Origin: Dipetalonema caudispina | Taxonomy: Eukaryota; Nematoda; Chromadorea; Rhabditida; Onchocercidae | Assembly: GCA_013365325.1 (NCBI GenBank) | Contig: JABVXV010000021.1 | Span: forward strand, 124,001 to 188,000 | DNA: 64,000 nucleotides | Direction: 5' to 3' | The notes under the pieces: generated by a model | The model's input: the letters and a program-made list of their open reading frames with translations, nothing else | The model's database searches: none | What the model was told of the DNA's origin: nothing | Made by a program: the position numbers and the translations under genes | In this document: in pieces, positions 37,501-50,000 of the stretch | How positions within the stretch are numbered: position 1 is the first letter of the stretch | How the letters are laid out: every line of letters begins with the position of its first letter

Positions 37501-40500
37501 GTGCTGGATGTGGGCAGTTGATGCTGCTTGTTGTTACCGCATTGGAAACTGTCCAAGACTGTTCCCGATATATACTGCTTACACGTTTTTATATTTTCTG
37601 ATCCCGAAATATGAATTAATAGGGCCATATTATATGTTCCTCTCATTTGTCTCTCCTCTTTTATGGCTAAAATTAGCTGATTTACCCATTGTATTGCTGC
37701 ATTTTAAGATTACTTTTTTTTTTTTTTATCAGAAGGGTCATCAAATAGCGCTCACTTCCGTACGCTTTTGCTTTCCATATCACATCCATTTTCACTTTTA
37801 AATACACTCATTTTCCTTTTTCTTCATTTACACGTCACTTTAACCGTCTACCAGTTGGTTTATTATGGTGACAAGAGATTAGCAACCGGTTACGAACTTA
37901 TCTAGTGATTACTGGTAATTCTCTTAAGTAGTTCGATACTTACTGGCAAAGCGTTCTCAATGTGGACAATCATCGATAAAAAGCCAAATTATGCGAGCTC
38001 CTATTTAATATTTCTTAACAGTATAGTACCACAAGCCTAATCAGAGGTCAATTTGAAGGTATGATCTGACATCGTCATGGTCACGCCTTGTAGGTAGTAA
38101 TTGTTACGAATTCTCGACAATTGTGCATTTAGCAATGACCTTAGAAGTTTGTTAAGCGGTTATACAAGTATGCTTACACCCGGCAAGCATACTGTCTTTG
38201 CAAAGAGCTTTGGAAAACTTGAATATAAACGTGCCATGAATGCTGCTATGTAAATTAATTTTATGAGAGAAGATTGCGACGAACTAGGGAACAGTCATTG
38301 TTTTATTGAATTGGATAGTGGTTCGTTTCCTGGAACTCTTTACCAAGTATATTTTACAATGCTCATGATGATTATGAAACATTTGGTTGTTTACGGTGGA
38401 TTCAGAAGCTATTCAATTCCTCATATTTGGTTTAACCCATTTACCTCCTTTTACTGTCATCAGAACATGACGATACTGATGGAATTCCCATTTCCCTCTA
38501 TATCATACGTACTTTCTTTTTGTGGTTCACAAGTGATCCCTGACTAATCCCCTTTCATAAATTCTCCACTCATATTACCGCATTCTTCCTTTCATTTTTC
38601 TACCGTGATTTCGAATGAACAAAAATGAACGATAAGAAGGTAGTAAGGATGGATTACTGCCTGCCAAGATCTTGTTACTTTGAAGTTATTGATCTTCACT
38701 TATACATAAGTGAAGTGCAAATGGGATACGAATGCTACCCTTCGAGGTTAAAGGTAGCATTTGGTGGTCATCTACAATTGACTTACATATGCACTGCAGT
38801 CACGGGAATACTTTTTGTTGCGGAAAGTGTCGAGCATTGAGTCAAACAACCTATTTTTTTCACTTATCATAGCGATGACCAACATTTGACACTTATAATT
38901 TCATTTTTTTCACTATTCCTTCACATATTAATCATTATTTCCATTACTCGTTGTTACTTATCATAAGTGATAGTGAGCACTGTGAACTGACTTCAATTAG
39001 CAGTAAGGAACGGCTGAATGAATGCAGCATTGATGCAAGTGAAGCTGTCGAATGGAATGAGAAGGTACGGGATACGATTGCATCATTATTTCCAAACTGT
39101 ATGATCTTGTTAGAATAATGAGGATGAATAGTGACCTTGAAAGGACAGTCAAGACTCAGTTTAAAATTACTTTTCAGGTGTAATTCGAAGGGTGTTGGCT
39201 TATTACTGCGTACAAAGTGACCTAGCACCCTGTCACATGTCATTGTAAAAGTGTGTCTTATTTACATGGTATTCTGTTACTCCTGTATCTTACTGTCAGT
39301 GCGAAATTCCTAATCTCTTTCTTTAGTAAAGGAAAGAATGTATCTCACTTATAAAATATCATTATACATCAGAACTGTTCAGTAATTCGGTTTGTACGTT
39401 CTCTACCGGTGCACTTGAAATATGCTATCCGCAAAAGGAGTTCTCAATATGGTCTGAAACAATGATGTTGTTACAGTTTGCAAAAAATGGAAATTTTGTG
39501 GATAGTTTAGCTCATTCACTTTACGTACAGTAAGTAATCTTAGACTATGGCCGTGTTTTATTGTTATTAGATTTGTGGATGGTAAATGAGAGATTACAAA
39601 CATAATTTAGACAGTACTTGTAAAATTACGAACTAGTAAAGTTTCGTTTTTTATATCATCAATCTTGTATTGTGTAATAACGGTTGAACATAGCACTACT
39701 TGATGTTTCATTGAGTACTTCTGCACTACGTCTGTCCGTCAGATGTTTTGCCGAAAATGTATATTTTATTAATATGACGTGAGAGTGACATTTCAGATGT
39801 GATTCGATAGTATTTTCATTCAGTATTCGATGAACAAAAATTGCTATTTATCTATAACGAAAAGATTTGTACACTGTATGTAAGATTTACATAGTGACTG
39901 GATATATTCAATTATATGAGGAGATGGAAGCAGATACTCTTGAATTCGATGTCATTAACGTTCCACTCATTTTTACAGTAGTCATCAGAACTATTCCATT
40001 GCACAGTGTAGCTCAATCTATGCTAACGTTGTTGTATTGGAGGAATATCGGTGCTCTTCTAGTACAGTTAAGGTGTCGTTAGTCAAGATTAGCTGTTTAG
40101 ATTCAGGAAGTACGTTCTGTTGTGAAGTTGTTGGTACTCTCCATAGCTCGATAAATAGGGTATGACAAATTTCGTGGAAACGTATCGTACTTAATTGTAT
40201 CATTAAAATGCATCCGCTAGAAGAATAGTGTTGTAATAATAAGAACCAACCACAACGCTTTCACTCCGATTTTTTTGGCTCATAGCCATGTTGGATAAGA
40301 TTTTTAACTCCAACATAACCATGTTATAATCATAAATGATTCTTACTCTCAGCCAAATTTCTATGACGGGCTTTCCATGTATATAGGAAGATTTCCAGTC
40401 AGACTTTATTACTGAACTCCATTTCTTTAAATGTCCACTTATTGGAAGTCTTACATCACCGAATTGCCATGTTGGATATGAAAAGGGTAAGATATCGTAT

Positions 40501-41069
40501 GCAGTATTTTCTCCTCAGTTGTTGCTAGCTTCTATCTTTTGATGGAACAACTTTTAAGGGAGTTTTTTATCTTCAGTTTGATTTAATTATACGTTTGTGA
40601 TTTCCTTTTGCCTTTGTTTCTATTCCATTGCTGCTGGTGAGTGATTCAGCATCTGGTACGGGTTGCTTATCCTGTCGATTAATTTTACTATTTTCTCCGA
40701 AATTATTTTCCCCTAAAATCATCGTGTTAGCCAATGTGATGATTTTCCATTGTTGTAATGTATAGTATTGATACTAGTTGTACTGCACTGCCAGTGTTTC
40801 CATTGATGCTGTTCTGATTAGCATCGCATTCTATAGCATTATCAACCTACCAGAAATATCTTTAATATGCATTTGGTTGTTTCAGTTGTCACTCTTTTCT
40901 GTGTTTTGTGGCCAGTACAGATAGTTGTCGTCTGTAACTGTAACCATTTGTTGTCCGTTTATTTCGCTACGGCAAGTATATGTTTTTTCACGTTTTAAAC
41001 AAAAGCGAAGGGAAATGTGAATATAACTAAAGTTTTTGCAGGCGGGTGACTAAGACAACTTAATTATTG
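34508..41069. other. 6.5-kb gene-poor region upstream of unc-44
   Basis: No exon with a recognisable domain was found on either strand. The region should include the ZFAND4-like 3' UTR and the promoter of unc-44, whose trans-splice acceptor TTTTTGCAG ends at 41040. It holds a CTAT microsatellite at about 37411-37431. A 153-codon minus-strand open frame (36868-37329) and a 94-codon plus-strand one (38263-38547) have no known domain. Small palindromes such as CTTCACTTA/TAAGTGAAG near 38693-38714 are unexplained. Confidence 0.45.
37411..37431. repeat. CTAT tetranucleotide microsatellite
   Basis: About five tandem CTAT units run into a CT-rich tract (CTCTCTCC). It lies in the gene-poor region upstream of unc-44, where it could be polymorphic between individuals. 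Confidence 0.8.
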
Positions 41070-44000
41070 ATGAGCAAGTCCGTAGTTGAAACAGGTGGCT
41101 GGCACGCAGAACCGCCAGAATCACAGCAGCAACAAGTTCCTTCTGATAATAGTCAACATTCCAACAAAGTATTGCTTTATGATTTTACTCCTTCAAAGGA
41201 AACTGCATAGATATTAAGCACTTCGACTGTGAGGAGGAATTGAAGTGAGATGAGGGATTTTACAGGGTGAGAGCAGTGCAAGTTTTTTGCGAGCAGCGCG
41301 CGCCGGAAATCTAGATCGTGTACTTGAACTACTGCGTTCGGGCACTGATATCAATACGTGCAATGCGAATGGACTCAATGCATTACATTTGGCCTCTAAA
41401 GAAGGTCATCATGAAGTGGTTCGCGAACTTTTGAAACGGAAAGCAGATGTTGATGCTGCTACTAAGGTTATACATATGAATCCGTTTGTCCTTTCCGTTC
41501 TGTTATTAATGGTTTGCTTTTCTTATTATCGCTTTTGCTACAGGATATATTTGACCTTGTCGTAATCAGTAATGCTTTCAGAAGGGTAACACGGCGTTAC
41601 ATATAGCGTCATTAGCAGGACAGGAACTAATCGTCACAATACTTGTTGAAAACGGTGCTAATGTTAACGTACAATCATTGAACGGTTTCACACCACTCTA
41701 TATGGCTGCGCAGGAAAATCACGAATCTGTTGTACGCTATCTTCTTGCGCACAATGCTAATCAAGCTTTAGCTACAGAGGTTTGTTCTCTTCACTGTTTC
41801 CAATCTTCTGTGTTTGCCTTTATTCATAAACCATGAAGCAAAATGAACATTATATCATATTTGTTCAGCCAGTTTTATCCAAAGTTGATTCAAAGCTGTT
41901 TTGTGTTCCTCTATAACTGAGGTAGTTATCATAGAAAACAATTTTCTGACGTGTTTGAAAACCATGATTTGTTCCACCGTTTTCAATTAGTTGTGATTCA
42001 ATACGTTTGGTATACAGCGAGTGTTTTTTTTTTTTTTTTTCTGAACTTTCGACTTAATTAGAGTCAAATAACGATCGTTGGAGAATCTGGAGCCCAAATA
42101 AGTTAGTAGACCGGAAACCCATGAATTACTTGTATTCGCTTATTTGCAACATTACCCATTTTTGCATATTTGCACCATGATGGATTTAGATCAAAGATCC
42201 AGGACTTTACGTTCAAGAAAAGAGATGATGGTTTAGGTCATCTATTGCCTTGTTTTGGAATGAGGGACTAAGAATATATCTCAGGCAATGTGTGATACTT
42301 CAAAGATATCGTATTTTCGTGATTACGTGTAAACATGAAATGTTAAAAGAAATTATTAAAAAAATTGCATCCATATTTCTTCACATTCCGTGAATTAAAC
42401 CTTTTTCCTGACAATTTTTTAACGGTTTTATTTTTATAAAGGAAAACTTCACACACGATATTATATTTAAGCTTTCTATTTAAAGGATGGCTTTACGCCA
42501 CTGGCAGTTGCCCTGCAACAGGGTCACGATCGCGTTGTAGCTCTTTTACTTGAGAATGATACACGCGGGAAAGTGCGCTTACCGGCTTTACATATCGCCG
42601 CTAAAAAGGATGATACGAAAGCAGCCACGTTATTACTTCAAGTTAGTCTCATTTTACAAATAGCAATTAGATATTTTGACATCTTCATAGATGCTTGCCT
42701 GGGAGAAGAAAGTTACCTGTATCGTAAGTTCATTCATAACAAAATTAAGATGCATGGTGAAGTGATGATTCTTCATTTGCTGATGGTAATGGAAAAATAT
42801 AATTAGATATGTACGCTTACGGGCGTTACATATCACTGGTAAAAAGGGTGATGCGAAAGGAGCCACGTTGAAATAGGAATTGACTTCGAAGATGCAGGGA
42901 TTTTCGGGATGCATTATGCGTGTTTCATGGAGGCTCAGAGAAATCGATTTCAGAATGAGCACAATTCGGATGTAACTTCTAAAAGCGGTTTCACCCCGCT
43001 TCATATCGCCGCTCACTACGGAAATGAGAATGTAGCGCAGCTGCTGCTCGAAAAAGGGGCCAATGTGAATTACCAAGCGAGACATAACATAAGGTATGTA
43101 AATGCTGAGACATTTATGAAATAATCTTAAAAAAATCATCATAATGAATGAAATGCAGAAGGAAGGAAACTAGGTCGTAAAGGGTGGCGATATTAGAGCT
43201 AGCTATCTCGAATTCCCTTTCTAATGTCAACAGGAAAGTGCAGGGAAATGATTAAACACGGATAAACCTTTCAAGATTATGCCTTACATTGAGTCCACTG
43301 TTGCGAACAACATCTAGTTAAAAAAAAGATCCCATTTGATTTACTTTTTCTTCAGTCCCTTACATGTCGCAACAAAATGGGGACGCGCGAACATGGTTTC
43401 GTTGTTATTGGCTCATGGGGCCGTAATCGACTGTCGCACGCGTGATTTATTAACACCATTACACTGTGCTTCTCGTTCGGGCCATGATCAAGTAGTTGAT
43501 TTATTACTTGAAAAAGGAGCTCCAATCAATGCTAAGACAAAAGTAAGCACTGTTTTGATGAAGTTCCAGCATACTCTTTCTGTTGCTTTTCTGACAGTTT
43601 GTAGCAAATATCAGAATAATTGGATGTAAACGTTGCAGAATGGTTTGGCTCCTTTACATATGGCAGCACAGGGTGACCATGTGGACAGTGCTCGAATTCT
43701 GCTGTACCATCGAGCTCCGGTTGATGATGTTACCGTTGATTATCTCACTCCTCTTCATGTGGCTGCTCATTGCGGGCATGTTCGTGTCGCTAAGCTTCTG
43801 CTGGATCGTAATGCCGACTCAAATGCTCGTGCCCTCAATGGCTTCACACCGCTGCATATTGCTTGTAAAAAAAATCGCATTAAGGTATTTTTATACAGCA
43901 GGTTAGTGTTGAGCATTATATTTATGTTCATTTCCTGTTATTTATCATTTGTATCGTTTAGGTTGTTGAACTGTTGTTGAAATACCATGCTGCCATCGAG

Positions 44001-47000
44001 GCAACCACAGAGTCCGGTCTCTCACCTCTTCACGTCGCTGCTTTCATGGGTGCTATAAACATCGTCATCTATTTGCTGCAGCAGGTGATGATCGTTGTTT
44101 AACTTTTTTTAGATTAAATTGTTGCACGTTTTTGGTATTGATGTTGTGGACTTTCCCACAGTTGAGGGCTTGGAACTAGGATGAATATTTTTCCCTTTCA
44201 TTTTCCATGTGATTTTTTGTTTTACTCATCTTTTATTTCATATGTCATCTGATCTTTCCTTGCGTTATATTTATCCGTAAGAGTAAATGAGTTTGATTTC
44301 CTTCCCGGTAATCTTTATGTTTTATCTATTCCTTTTCTTGCAAGATTTATTTTGCAATAATCAGTGCACAAAGCTAACATAGTCTAACCAAGGATATACG
44401 CTGGTAATGAAGTTATACAGAAATTTCGCTAAGAAGGAAATGATATATCAATAACCTTTCACCATTTCAGGGTGCTAATGCAGATGTGGCTACAGTACGT
44501 GGTGAAACACCTCTCCATTTAGCCGCACGAGCAAATCAAACAGATATTGTTCGTGTTTTGGTGCGTAATGGAGCTCAGGTTAGTCGACGTTCTATATTTA
44601 AACACTATCATCATTGATAAATATTTATTGTAGGACCTAACATTTTTATCGCTTTATCCCAGAGCATTCTTCAGTTTCGAGTTTCTTAAATAAAACTTGT
44701 TTACTTGTATATTGTTTGTTCTCTATGAAATCGTGTAATGTTGTAGTACCTTTATCATAATTAATTTCGTATCTTGATGTTTTTTTTTAAGGTGGATGCT
44801 GCGGCACGTGAGCTACAAACTCCATTACACATTGCATCACGTCTTGGTAATACCGACATTGTCGTCTTGTTGCTGCAAGCTGGTGCATCACCAAATGCTG
44901 CTACACGGGATCTCTACACCCCTCTTCATATTGCTGCCAAAGTAAGCTTAATGAAAAAGGGTGTGTTTGTTCTTTGTTAATCTAAAATCTGTAGATTATT
45001 CAGTTTTCAAATATTACAGGAGGGTCAAGAGGAGGTAGCGGCAATATTGATGGATCATGGAACCGACAAGGCATTGCTCACTAAGAAGGGTTTCACGCCA
45101 TTGCATTTAGCTGCAAAATACGGAAATCTGCCGGTGGCAAAATTATTGCTGGAACGAGGAACACCGGTTGACATTGAAGGCAAGAACCAGGTAGCTTGAG
45201 AGATTGCTGAGGTGCCACTGCACTTCGATTTTATATTATTGTTAGGTGTATTGCCGAAATGACACTAGTAAAGCAATTTACCTTTTTAAGTCCTGTAGAA
45301 AAACTTCCAAAAGTGGCAGGTACTAAATCATAATATATTGCTAAATTATAAGCATTCATGGCGTTATAGCATTATGGTACCAGTAACATTCTTATTTAGG
45401 GTTTATTTATTTTCAGTTTTTGTTCCTGTCTTCCACTGCAAATGTATGCAGTATGCTTAGGAAGAATTATTGATGTACGAATAATTTCTAAATATTAGTG
45501 ACCATTTTAGGTGACACCTTTGCATGTAGCGGCACATTACAACAACGATAAGGTGGCGTTGCTACTTCTTGAAAGTGGTGCTTCTGCACATGCTGCTGCC
45601 AAGAATGGATATACTCCTTTACATATTGCTGCGAAGAAGAATCAGATGGATATTGCTAGCACTCTTCTTCATTACAGGGTACCACTTTGCCATCTATCTT
45701 TTTGCATTTTAGGCATATCTAATTGCGTGGATTTATAATTTCCTTTTGTTTTGTCTGAATAGTACATCTTCTTACCAGGGATTACATTGGTTGAAGTTAG
45801 ATTTTGTGTAAAAGCAGGTCGTTGTAATTTTTGATATATTTGTTTTTTTTTTAAGGCAAATGCGAATGCTGAAAGTAAAGCTGGCTTTACACCACTTCAC
45901 CTTGCTGCCCAAGAGGGTCATCGTGAAATGGCTGCTTTACTAATTGAAAATGGAGCAAAGGTAAGCTTTTAGAAAAATTAGGAAAATAAGAGCAATAGAT
46001 TTCACAGTTAAAATATGTAGTGTTCATATTACTTTATTGACATATGAGCTTCGCAGATTGGAAAGTTCAATAAAGTTAGTTGTAATTCTTGTTGCACACT
46101 TTAGGTCGGAGCTCAGGCTAGGAACGGTTTGACACCAATGCATCTATGTGCACAGGAGGATCGTGTCACTGTAGCAGAAGAACTGGTGAAAGACAACGCA
46201 GCCATTGATCCCAAAACAAAAGCAGGATATACGCCGTTACATGTTGCTTGCCATTTCGGTTCGATTACATCTGTAATAATTTTTAATTTATGCTCATTGT
46301 ACTAATTATAATGTTGAGAACTTTGCAGGACAAATAAACATGGTCCGTTTCCTGATTGAGCATGGCGCACCGGTTTCGGCTACTACTCGTGCTTCCTATA
46401 CTCCTCTGCACCAAGCTGCCCAGCAGGGACATAATAATGTTGTGCGTTACTTGTTGGAGCACGGTGCTAGTCCAAATGTCCATACATCGGTAATAATTAA
46501 GTTGCTGGATAAAAGTGACATTTTCTTATTATGTAGGAAGGCTCTTGAGTAATAAGATCGTTGAGGTTGTCATTTAAGAAAATAAGAGTGCGGCTGTTGC
46601 GATGCAGGGTTTCATAGGTAAAGGGAAACTGTATCTTTAAGGTGTGAAAATTGCGCTTTGGTAATTGGATATTTTCGTTTTGCAGACAGGACAGACACCG
46701 TTGTCGATTGCCGAACGTTTGGGCTATGTGTCTGTGGTTGAAGCACTTAAAACAATTACCGAGACTACCGTGATTACGGAGACCACAACTGTTACCGAAG
46801 AAAGGTATAAACCTCAGAATCCCGAAGCAATGAATGAAACCATGTTTTCTGATTCAGAGGATGAAGGTATTTATATTCTTTACTCGAATCAAATAATAAG
46901 TTATTTGCTGATCAATTTTTTTTTAATGTTAGCTCTGAAGAAAACAATGTGTTAATCGGAGTTCAGTATAGTTTGTGAAGTGTTGAAATGTGCAGTATTA

Positions 47001-50000
47001 AGAATAAATCTACAACATATTTTCTTGGTAAATCAAATAAGATTCTCACATTTCTCCCAACACAGTTTTTTAGTTCTTTCTTTTTTTTTCCTTCCGTAAT
47101 TCCTGTTGTACTAGATCTAAAAATTTTTCTGAAGGGTGACTTAAAAAAAAACAATAAAAACTAGAAAAAGTACAAAGACTTGCGTAGCCTTCAATCACGG
47201 GGGGGGGTGAGTTCCCTATCGTACTGCACAAATTTGATGAGAAGAGATTCTAGGTTTTTGTGTTTTCTACGATTAGTTCAACTAATTATAAGGTAATTTT
47301 TGACATCAACAGGGTTTCTGTCTGAATGCACAGATTCTATTTACTTCATATGGAAATTTGTTAGCAAGAAAATGTGTTCAGTGCCAACATGGGTATTAAA
47401 GTTTGAAAACTAGCTGCCGATTTTTGCTACAAACAACAACTGAATGCAGATCAGTGCTCTCTTTGGGGGTGTCGCGATTCTCTTGCTTGCTATTAATGTA
47501 TTAATGTTATAAATGTAGTACTGAGTGGTAGTTCAGTAACATTACTCACAAAGGTTGGATTAGCAGTTGTTGTGGTTGTGTTGCTGAGTGCTCTTGCTAT
47601 TGTTGTTGTTGTTGTTGCTGTTGTTGTTGTTGAGCGTTTGTTCGTCGATTCAGCACCGAATACGTTGGAGGAGGACGCGTCACATCTTCGTGCCCTGGCA
47701 CATTCGCCGTTGCGCTTGTCAACATCAGATGACCATGACCTGAGCTTCTTTCCCAATCACACTTCAAGCCCCTATCCTTCACCTGGAGCTACTCTGATTT
47801 ATTTATCACGTATGATTTTTTTATTTCTTGCTTTTCGCATTTCAATACTTCTTTTTTTATCCACTTTTTATTTGTACTTTTGATTTCAAATTAATGTAGA
47901 AATATCACTTTCCACAGGTTACTCTCAAAATATTTGACAGTTTCTTCGTGGATTACTGTCCATAAATATTAGTTATTAATGCGTTAATTGAATGGGAATA
48001 CAACACGTTCGTTTCTGTTCTTGTGGCTAGTTAATATGTTTGGTGCTGTTGATGACGGTGGTAAGAATAGTGGTGACGATGTTTACACTGTAAATACTAA
48101 TACCTCCTTGAGGTTCCTGAACAGCTGTTATGTATTGCATAGATCTGTTGCATATATATACAGCTCCGTCAGTGCAGTGCTGCTGAAGTGGCCTTTGTAC
48201 AGCTTAGTTTTGTATGCAAAAATAATTATCCCTGTTACAGCCGGATCAGCTCTCTATACTAGTTTGACTTAGTTGAGCCTTTCTGTAACATGCTTTTTAT
48301 AAATGACAATATGTTTAACAATTTACCGCCAGACGTTAGGATTGCTGTTGTTAATTTTTGCATGATAGTGGTCATTCCGTTCCAGGGGTTGTGATGCTCT
48401 TTCGGAATTTTTATCCCTTTCATTCTTTTCTAGATTGAAGGTTTTGAATTTATGCCTTTTTTTTCTTTTTTTTTTTTTATGACAGATAGGAGGTTCTGAA
48501 AGGTGATATAGGAATACCTATGCCTCTGATTTTCATTTGGTTTGTTCCCTTCTATCCATATGCATTCCTCTTTCCTATCCTCCTCCTTTCTCTGCCTTCA
48601 CGTCTGTGTACACATCGCATGCACGCCATTCTCGCTTAGAATAGGTCAGTTCATTGAAAAGCTGCTGGATATGAGATCAGTGACCGTTGATACTGTGCTC
48701 AGGAACGGCTTCTTCACCGTTCATCCTTGACAATTAGCACAGCTGTCGTTAAAGTTGTTTAGTTTTCAAAAACTGTGATTGCATTTTGTCAATGCATCGG
48801 ATAACTTCATATTTTTTTTGCATTCTACGAATTCATTTCCGTGCGTGATGCACTGTTCAAATAAATGTCGTATGAAGTAAAATATTGTTATGAGATATGA
48901 CCTTGGCATAGTTGACATAGTAAGAGAGGTTTGTGATATGTTGCGGGAAAGACTGAAATAATAGCTCCAAGATATTCTCTAATAGAACTGCTGAAGTAGC
49001 TTTAATGTACATACTCTAAAGGTTTGTTGCAGGTGAAGATAATCAGATCACAGCCAATGCTCATGCTCATGATTTCTCAGAAAGCCTCACGAAAGGTTTG
49101 CACGACTCAACTGGTGTGCATCTAATCCATGCTACAGAACCGGTATTTTTTTGCATACTGCGAGAACAGTTTGTGTTAATACTCAATGTGTTATAAATAT
49201 GACTACCTTTTAAAAACTGCCATGGTCCATTTTGTTGATTTCATTTCTCTGATTCACAAGGTTTTCATAGACCGCAGTCATGTTGTCCAAAGCTTTAAGC
49301 ATACTTAAGGAAGAGCAGAAGGTAATCCGTTCCATGACAGGGAAAATTTTCAAATGACTTATAGAAATTCAGATTTCCTAATGGTTACTATTCCATTATA
49401 CTCTATCCTCCACTTTGGGTGAAACAAAAGACTTTCCATGCTTGAAGTGGACATGAAGTGTCTTATCGATTGCGCTGTATTGTATCGAATAAGTTGTGTG
49501 CATTTGTAGATGCTATCACGAAGCCCGGAAGTGGAAGGTACGGATGGCGATCTGGACGCTTTAATTCGGAAAGCACAAGTAATGCGTTCTATCTCTTGTC
49601 ATTTGATTAATAATTATTTGGCTGTGCTCTATTTATAAAAGAATTATTTGGCTGTGCTCTATTTATAAATAGATTAAGACAAACTGAGGACAACCATACC
49701 CAGTTCTAGTTTTGAATGTCTTTAGTCAGTGTGAAACATATGGGTCCTTCATTTTATATTATATGACTCATAAAGTAGACAATTTTATCTTTTATTTGTA
49801 AGCTTCTGCTAGCGGTTGTAACAAAATTCTTTCCAGCACGAACCCGTTACTACAGCGATGGCTGACCCTTCTTTGGATGCCTCGCTTCCTGACAATGTTG
49901 CAATAGCGAGGACCACTGTGCAACCTAGGTAATGTTGAATTATTTTGGTTGAATATCTATAACGCGTAGTGGTTCATTTAATACACCAGTTTTCCTTCTT

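Noticed and set aside
42909..42953. Possible upstream start before unc-44 exon 5
   Set aside because: Reading continues open by chance; the TTTCAG at 42953 joins exon 4 in phase and restores the conserved [17 protein letters not shown].
47572..47653. Valine-rich open frame over a (TTG)n tract
   Set aside because: The hydrophobic run is translation of a simple repeat inside unc-44 intron 16; only the part after the acceptor at 47653 looks like an exon.
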